Below are positions 51,430 to 55,906 of a stretch of 55,906 nucleotides of DNA, piece after piece. The stretch spans positions 1 through 55,906 of the forward strand of contig JAFZPX010000023.1 of assembly GCA_017552455.1 (NCBI GenBank). The letters are read 5' to 3'. The DNA is from Clostridiales bacterium. Lineage in GTDB: Bacteria > Bacillota > Clostridia > Saccharofermentanales > Saccharofermentanaceae. The translations under genes were made by a program, and so were the position numbers. The notes under the pieces are model-generated. The model did not search any database, was not told where the DNA came from, and worked only from the letters and a program-made list of their open reading frames with translations. Positions within the stretch are counted from its first letter, which is position 1. Each line of letters opens with the position of its first letter.

Positions 51430-52662
51430 TCAGGAAAGAATGCATATAAACGAGATCTCGCCGTTCTTCCACGTAGCCTTTATATCTCCGTTATACTGGC
51501 GGCAAATGTTCTCGGCTATGGACAGACCTATACCGTATCCGCCCTTATCGATATTGTGTGATTTATCCTCTCGGTAGAACCTCTCGAAAAACTTGTTATA
51601 GTCAACGTTACCGCCGTCCTTGTACGAGTTGCTTACAGTAAGCTTCATACCTTTTCGAAAAGCCAAAAGCTCCACCCTTACAGTGCCGTTCTCATCGCAG
51701 TACTTGATGGCATTATCAAGAAGTATTGTCGTAAGCTGCATTATCTTGCTCGAGTCTGCAGTAAAGACAACGTTAGGTGTGATGTTCTTCTCAAGTGTGA
51801 TCTTAGACTTCAAAGCCACAGACTCAAAAGACTTGACCGAGGTTTCCACAACTTCCGATACATCTATGGGAGCCATCTCCGTCTTATCCTCGAGTTCCTG
51901 CGCCTTCGATATCATAACGAGATTCGCGATCAAGCCGTTCATATGATCTATCTGCTTCAGCGTAGATTCAGACCACTCATCTTCACCATTTAACATCTGA
52001 CTCATCTCAGTGTTGGCGCGGATGACAGACAGCGGAGTCTTAAGCTCATGGCTCGCATTAGTGATAAAGTCCTTCTGTTTCTCAAAGTTCTCGACTTCTG
52101 AAGCGACAACAAGCTCGGAGAAATGAACAACAAGAATGTAAGTAACTGCCAAGCCTGCAACACAGACTATCATCGCGATAAGGAACAAACGGCGGAGTGC
52201 ATATACTTCCGTAGTTCCATCAATAAAAGCAATCGTCTTCCCATCAGGTTCATCGACATACTTATACCAGATACGGCCCTGATGACCATATCCCTCTTCC
52301 CCGTTCATTATCTCTTCGCACAGATATATGATCTCAACTTCCGTACCTGCGGCATACCGGCCGTCGATACTAACGCTGTCACCATCGATCTTTACCAGCC
52401 AGTAATCAGCTTTCTCTCTTACGTTTACGGAAAAGATTTCTGTTAACTGAGGATCATCAATATAGTACTCAGCGAATGATACATCACCCGCATCCAGGTC
52501 TGTATCGATCAAAGCATCAAGACCGGATCTTATGGCTCTATAAGATACGAATAAACTCGACAGCCAGATGGTACCGCCGATAAAGAGCATCGCAAGAAAA
52601 ATCGCGAGCATCGCGATAGCAATAAACCTTTTCTTGATTCTCTCTACAGTACGGTTATTCAT
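51430..52662 (-). CDS. Sensor histidine kinase
   Basis: A 410-residue membrane kinase. Helices lie at about 13-40 and 158-180, enclosing a ~115-residue external sensor region. The phosphoacceptor is His205 in NASHELKTPLSVIRAN; the ATP-binding part has DNAIKYC (N box) and GYGIGLSIAENIC (G box). It overlaps its response regulator gene by 4 nt. The stimulus is unknown. Confidence 0.95.
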   Translation of the reverse strand: MNNRTVERIKKRFIAIAMLAIFLAMLFIGGTIWLSSLFVSYRAIRSGLDALIDTDLDAGDVSFAEYYIDDPQLTEIFSVNVREKADYWLVKIDGDSVSIDGRYAAGTEVEIIYLCEEIMNGEEGYGHQGRIWYKYVDEPDGKTIAFIDGTTEVYALRRLFLIAMIVCVAGLAVTYILVVHFSELVVASEVENFEKQKDFITNASHELKTPLSVIRANTEMSQMLNGEDEWSESTLKQIDHMNGLIANLVMISKAQELEDKTEMAPIDVSEVVETSVKSFESVALKSKITLEKNITPNVVFTADSSKIMQLTTILLDNAIKYCDENGTVRVELLAFRKGMKLTVSNSYKDGGNVDYNKFFERFYREDKSHNIDKGGYGIGLSIAENICRQYNGDIKATWKNGEISFICILS

Positions 52663-53327
52663 GCGGAAAGAGTAAACGCGCCTCCTCTGTCACCTGTGAT
52701 AGTAACCTCCGTTACTATCGAGTTCAGCTTATTCTTCAGATAAGACACATAAAGCCATACGGTATCGGCATCCGCGTCAGACTCATTGTTCCATATCTTC
52801 CAGATAAGGAAATCCGTAGCCAGTTCACGTCCGGGATTACGCATAAACTCGCGCATCAACTCATACTCCTTGAGAGAGAGTCTTACCGTGTTCTCAGAAC
52901 TCAATGACAGGTCCTCACCGTTAAGAACAAGGCCTGCGTATGTGATCTCGTCTCTGGAATTATCGTTACCGCCTCGTCTTACGAGAGCTCTTACTCTGGC
53001 AAGGAGTTCCTTCATAGCGAAAGGCTTGGGAAGGTAGTCATCTGCTCCTGCATCGAGGCCTGCTACGCGGTCGTCGATATCAGCCTTAGCAGTAAGGAGC
53101 ATCGCCGGTGTCATGTTGTGCTTCTGCCTCATGGTGGTAAGCACAGTTATGCCGTCCATCTTTGGCATCATTATATCCAGTATTACGGCATCGTAGCCGT
53201 TGGCTGATACGAGGTCTAAAGCCTGCTGCCCGTCAAGAGCAGAATCGACATCATAACCTTCGTGTTGAAGAAGGACCGTCAGTGCGTGATTAAGATCCTT
53301 CGTATCTTCTGCAATAAGTATCTTCAT
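52659..53327 (-). CDS. OmpR/PhoB-type response regulator
   Basis: A 222-residue regulator. The receiver domain has the phosphoacceptor Asp51 (AVILDIMMPKMDG), acidic pair near the start (AEDTKD), and Lys in LPKPFAMKELL. The C-terminal winged helix (about 125-222) binds DNA. It is transcribed just before its kinase and 1 nt after a small alarmone synthetase gene. Confidence 0.95.
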   Translation of the reverse strand: MKILIAEDTKDLNHALTVLLQHEGYDVDSALDGQQALDLVSANGYDAVILDIMMPKMDGITVLTTMRQKHNMTPAMLLTAKADIDDRVAGLDAGADDYLPKPFAMKELLARVRALVRRGGNDNSRDEITYAGLVLNGEDLSLSSENTVRLSLKEYELMREFMRNPGRELATDFLIWKIWNNESDADADTVWLYVSYLKNKLNSIVTEVTITGDRGGAFTLSA

Positions 53328-53328
53328 T

Positions 53329-53913
53329 TTACATCTGTCCGTATATCATATTTCTTATAGTCTGCATGGATATATCGGTAGACGCAAGCTCGTCGGCACA
53401 GCGCTTAAGCTCTGCCGTGATAAGTTCCTTGTTCACGTTTATATCCTTCTTATATTTAATATCGTGTTCAAGCGCCGCCCATGTATCCATAGATATGGTT
53501 CTTATCTGTATCTCGGCATAATACCCTTCAGTATTCTGAACTATCATATGATAGCTTCTGTATCCGTTGGGCTTCGCGTTGGCTACATAGTCCTTCTCTT
53601 CGATGACCGTGATGCCATTAAACTCTCTTATAGCATCTCTGACCTTAAATATGTCATCGACAAATGTGCATACGATCCTAATGCCGACTATATCGTGAAT
53701 GCTCGATACAATGACATCGGGAGTAGCTTCAAGATTCTTCTTTCTGCACTTCTCCAGAACGCTCTCTTCGCTCTTTAATCTTCCCATGATGTGATCGATC
53801 ATGTTGGTCTGATAGAAAGCCTCAAGCGTCTGTTCCAGACGGGTGATCTCATTCTCGAGTGATTCTTTAAAGGCCAGCAGCCTGTAGTAATGATTTCCGT
53901 ATATTTTTTCCAT
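53329..53913 (-). CDS. Small alarmone synthetase ((p)ppGpp synthetase, SasB-like)
   Basis: A 194-residue RelA/SpoT synthetase domain with no hydrolase or regulatory domains. The motifs are DIVGIRIVCTFVDDI, KPNGYRSYHMIVQ, and EIQIRTISMDTWAALEHDIKYK with its catalytic Glu. Such enzymes make ppGpp or pppGpp under transcriptional control. The ATG at 53913 is preceded by TGTTATTAT, an extended -10, and six bases; the only ribosome-like site (GAGGTG) is 13 nt away. The -10 overlaps the right arm of a hairpin, which may link its expression to termination of the upstream gene. Confidence 0.92.
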   Translation of the reverse strand: MEKIYGNHYYRLLAFKESLENEITRLEQTLEAFYQTNMIDHIMGRLKSEESVLEKCRKKNLEATPDVIVSSIHDIVGIRIVCTFVDDIFKVRDAIREFNGITVIEEKDYVANAKPNGYRSYHMIVQNTEGYYAEIQIRTISMDTWAALEHDIKYKKDINVNKELITAELKRCADELASTDISMQTIRNMIYGQM

Positions 53914-53919
53914 GCGAAT

Positions 53920-53928
53920 ATAATAACA
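53920..53928 (-). promoter_or_regulatory. Extended -10 placing transcription start at the alarmone synthetase ATG
   Basis: Minus strand TGTTATTAT ends 6 nt before the ATG. It overlaps the 3' arm of the 53926-53951 hairpin. Confidence 0.5.
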
Positions 53929-53951
53929 CCTCTTCCCTAAGAAAGAGGTGT
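53926..53951 (-). terminator. Terminator-like hairpin between the AspT-type gene and the alarmone synthetase gene
   Basis: ACACCTCTT (5' on the minus strand) with AAGAGGTGT, nine pairs, 8-nt loop, followed by TATTATATT. The T-rich run is also the -10 of the next gene. Confidence 0.65.
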
Positions 53952-53980
53952 AAAAATTAGGTTAAGCTTTATCTGTCTTA

Positions 53981-55255
53981 TCACTGAATATATGTCAGGA
54001 ACTGAGATGCAAGAACAACCGTTACAAGAGCTATAGGATATGTAGCTGCGTAAGCGGAAGCTACGTTTGAAGTGCCTGAAGACTGGATAAGAGCACCCAG
54101 CGCAGGAGTACTTGTCATACCGCCTGTAATGGAACCCAAGTTGTTGAGCAGGCTCAGCTTGAGTACATATTTCGCGAAAAGGAATCCGATGATCAAAGGT
54201 ACGATTGTCATAAGCGCACCCCAGACGAAGAGGAGTCCTCCGTAAACCTTAAGTGTGTCTACAAATGCAGCACCACCCTCGATACCTGCACCGATAAGGA
54301 AGAGTACAAGACCGAACTCCTGGAAGATGGACAGAAGGTGCTCCTTGACCTTAAGTGAAAGTCTTCCGATATGACCGAAGTGACCATAGACAAGACCCAT
54401 GATAAGAGGGCCGCCTGTAGCACCAAGGCTGAAAGAAGATCCACCCGGAAGAGGAATTGTGATGCTTCCGAGGATAAGTCCTGTCATAACTGTAAGAGCG
54501 AACGCACCGCATCCGAACTTATCAAGAGTAAACAGCTTTGTGGAGATGCTCTTCTCACCGTCAAAGTCTCCTACAGGTGCAAGGAGAGATTTCTCATGCT
54601 CCATATCAACCTTAAGAAGTCTGGGGATGATCTGTACGAACAAAACTACACCGATAACGCCGAACGGATAAGCAACGGCGTGTCCTACTGCAATCTCACC
54701 ATAATAAGGAGAATTCTCCAAAGCGCCCTGTGCAGCTGCGAATGCAGGTGTACTTGTAAGAGCTCCGGACATAAGACCTACTGCCATAGCAGAAGTCATG
54801 TTAGGAACAAGTATAGTGACGAGGGCTGTTACCAAGCTTCCCGATGCAATGATAAGGAGACCGAGAAGAATATAGGACTTGGCATTCTTCTTGAGGTTCT
54901 TAAAGAATGTAGGACCTGCGATGAGACCAACAGAAGTAACGAACAGAATAAGTCCGATATTCTGGATGATCTTAAACCATGTATCGATAGTTCCAAGCTT
55001 TTCAGCCCAACCGGCGATACATCCTTCGTGTCCTTCATAACCGATTGTTACACCCTTGAAGTGACCGAATACCAAAGCTACGATGAAGATAGCAGCTGTA
55101 CCAAGAGATACACCCTTGATATTGATCTTTCCGAGAAGATAACCTATGAAGATTATCGCGAACATAAAGAAGAGCGCCAAAGAGGTTCCCTTTATGCTGA
55201 AAAGATAATGTCCGGCTGCTTCAAGAAATTTTACGGAGAAACCGCCAAAATCCAT
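53981..55255 (-). CDS. AspT/YidE-type membrane transporter
   Basis: A 424-residue membrane protein with about ten helices in two similar halves. Each half has a GxxxGP-like stretch (SVGLIAGPTFF; TGGPLIMGLVYGH) and an LTSTPA or MTSTPA motif, the mark of the aspartate-alanine exchanger duplication domain. The TrkA-C domains present in many relatives between the halves are absent. The substrate is unknown, perhaps an amino or organic acid. The start is uncertain: ATG 55255 has GAGAGGG 13 nt upstream, while GTG 55267 is only 1 nt from it. Confidence 0.82.
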   Translation of the reverse strand: MDFGGFSVKFLEAAGHYLFSIKGTSLALFFMFAIIFIGYLLGKINIKGVSLGTAAIFIVALVFGHFKGVTIGYEGHEGCIAGWAEKLGTIDTWFKIIQNIGLILFVTSVGLIAGPTFFKNLKKNAKSYILLGLLIIASGSLVTALVTILVPNMTSAMAVGLMSGALTSTPAFAAAQGALENSPYYGEIAVGHAVAYPFGVIGVVLFVQIIPRLLKVDMEHEKSLLAPVGDFDGEKSISTKLFTLDKFGCGAFALTVMTGLILGSITIPLPGGSSFSLGATGGPLIMGLVYGHFGHIGRLSLKVKEHLLSIFQEFGLVLFLIGAGIEGGAAFVDTLKVYGGLLFVWGALMTIVPLIIGFLFAKYVLKLSLLNNLGSITGGMTSTPALGALIQSSGTSNVASAYAATYPIALVTVVLASQFLTYIQ

Positions 55256-55334
55256 AAAAACAAACACACCCTCTCTTTTTTAATAAAAACCGCAACTGTT
55301 ATAAATGATTTAAAGGGGCTTGTCAATAAAAAAA

Positions 55335-55362
55335 CGGCTTCCCGGGAAAACTCGGGAAGCCG
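55335..55362 (-). terminator. Intrinsic terminator after ppdK
   Basis: CGGCTTCCCG with CGGGAAGCCG, ten pairs, 8-nt loop, followed on the minus strand by T7. Confidence 0.92.
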
Positions 55363-55386
55363 ATACAGTTAAAGATAAAATTCTGC

Positions 55387-55906
55387 TTACTTCTTGTGAG
55401 CGATTGCAGCCTGTGCAGCAGCAAGTCTTGCAATCGGCACACGGAAAGGAGAACAGGATACGTAATCCAGACCGATAGCATCGCAGAACTCAACAGATGA
55501 AGGATCACCGCCGTGCTCGCCGCAGATACCGATGTGGAGGTTCGGATTAACGGGCTTACCAAGGTCGATAGCCATCTTCATGAGCTTGCCGACACCTGTC
55601 TGATCGAGCTTAGCGAACGGATCAGCCTCGAAGATCTTCTTATCGTAATAAGCATCGAGGAACTTACCTGCATCGTCTCTTGAGAAACCGAATGTCATCT
55701 GTGTAAGGTCGTTAGTACCGAAGCAGAAGAAGTCAGCTTCCTTGGCGATCTCATCAGCTGTAAGAGCAGCTCTCGGGATCTCGATCATTGTACCTACCGA
55801 ATACTCAAGTGCAACGCCTGATGCTGCGATCTCGGCATCTGCTGTCTCGACAACAACCTTCTTAACGAATGCAAGCTCCTTGATCTCACATACGAGAGGG
55901 ATCATG
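55387..55906 (-). CDS. ppdK: Pyruvate phosphate dikinase, C-terminal part (cut by the window edge)
   Basis: Interconverts pyruvate plus ATP plus phosphate with phosphoenolpyruvate, AMP and pyrophosphate, in anaerobes often in the glycolytic direction. Only the last ~173 residues are visible, from the TIM-barrel pyruvate domain: [36 protein letters not shown], and the catalytic Cys in [10 protein letters not shown]. The frame is open to the right edge. The gene ends 25 nt before a strong terminator. Confidence 0.95.
   Translation of the reverse strand, partial: MIPLVCEIKELAFVKKVVVETADAEIAASGVALEYSVGTMIEIPRAALTADEIAKEADFFCFGTNDLTQMTFGFSRDDAGKFLDAYYDKKIFEADPFAKLDQTGVGKLMKMAIDLGKPVNPNLHIGICGEHGGDPSSVEFCDAIGLDYVSCSPFRVPIARLAAAQAAIAHKK

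Noticed and set aside
53981..55255. Sodium/glutamate symporter GltS
   Set aside because: The duplicated GP and TSTPA motifs fit the AspT/YidE domain better than GltS.
54371..55372. Long open frame (333 codons) antisense to the AspT-type transporter gene
   Set aside because: Shadow frame with Cys/Ser/Lys-rich random composition opposite a convincing membrane protein.
1..55906. tRNA, rRNA, CRISPR array, insertion sequence or prophage
   Set aside because: No cloverleaf with a T-loop, no regular spaced repeats, and no transposase or phage-like protein was recognised on either strand.

Overview
The window looks like a chromosomal segment of a Gram-positive anaerobe of the class Clostridia. The best markers are the SCIFF peptide and its radical-SAM maturase (scfA/scfB), LL-diaminopimelate aminotransferase (DapL), pyruvate phosphate dikinase, a QueT-type ECF substrate subunit, a DivIC/FtsB-like protein and the short SRP RNA next to dnaX. 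The genus cannot be named from the sequence alone. Both edges cut genes: pheA on the left and ppdK on the right. No tRNA, rRNA, CRISPR, transposase or phage gene was seen, so this is mostly core and housekeeping DNA.

Layout. 1-5.6 kb: end of pheA (+), facing a minus-strand unit of a class V aminotransferase, serA, a GH32 enzyme and a family 2 glycosyltransferase. 5.7-13 kb (-): a large membrane protein with a degenerate PP2C-like domain, a DUF885 peptidase lipoprotein and an acyl-adenylate synthetase. 13-16.5 kb (+): dapL behind a terminator-bearing leader, then radA-ispD. 16.5-26.4 kb (-): a compact run of eleven genes from trpS to a gtrA-like gene, including cobB, queT, mrp and ispF. 26.5-33.4 kb (-): SRP RNA, dnaX, two envelope-type genes, ybaB, recR and an S4 RNA-binding gene. 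33.5-37 kb (+): an isoleucine attenuation leader followed by ilvB-ilvA-ridA. 37-42.4 kb: rmuC, small genes, a divIC-like gene, a metzincin-like protease, a zinc-ribbon/HD protein and an Orn/Lys/Arg decarboxylase homologue. 42.4-45 kb: scfA-scfB and a PfkB kinase. 45-48.6 kb: a C39-like pseudo-protease, then flippase-like, pssA and psd genes. 48.6-55.9 kb (-): two paralogous lipoproteins, a histidine kinase/response regulator pair, a small alarmone synthetase, an AspT-type transporter and the end of ppdK.

How it works together. ilvB, ilvA and ridA form an isoleucine-oriented unit. IlvA makes 2-oxobutanoate, RidA clears its imine precursor and IlvB condenses the product; a leader peptide with ten clustered Ile codons sits before a strong terminator. 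ispD and ispF place two MEP-pathway steps in converging units. pssA and psd make phosphatidylethanolamine next to a flippase-like membrane protein.

The main observations are four. First, a textbook-quality Ile peptide attenuator in a clostridial genome, with an exact 9-bp antiterminator match. Second, six genes whose ATG lies 6-7 nt after a -10 element with no well-placed Shine-Dalgarno, suggesting leaderless mRNAs. Third, two apparent pseudoenzymes: a PP2C-like domain fused to a membrane segment and a LysM-like tail, and a C39-like domain lacking its Cys and His. Fourth, the dnaX-ybaB-recR order is interrupted by two envelope genes.
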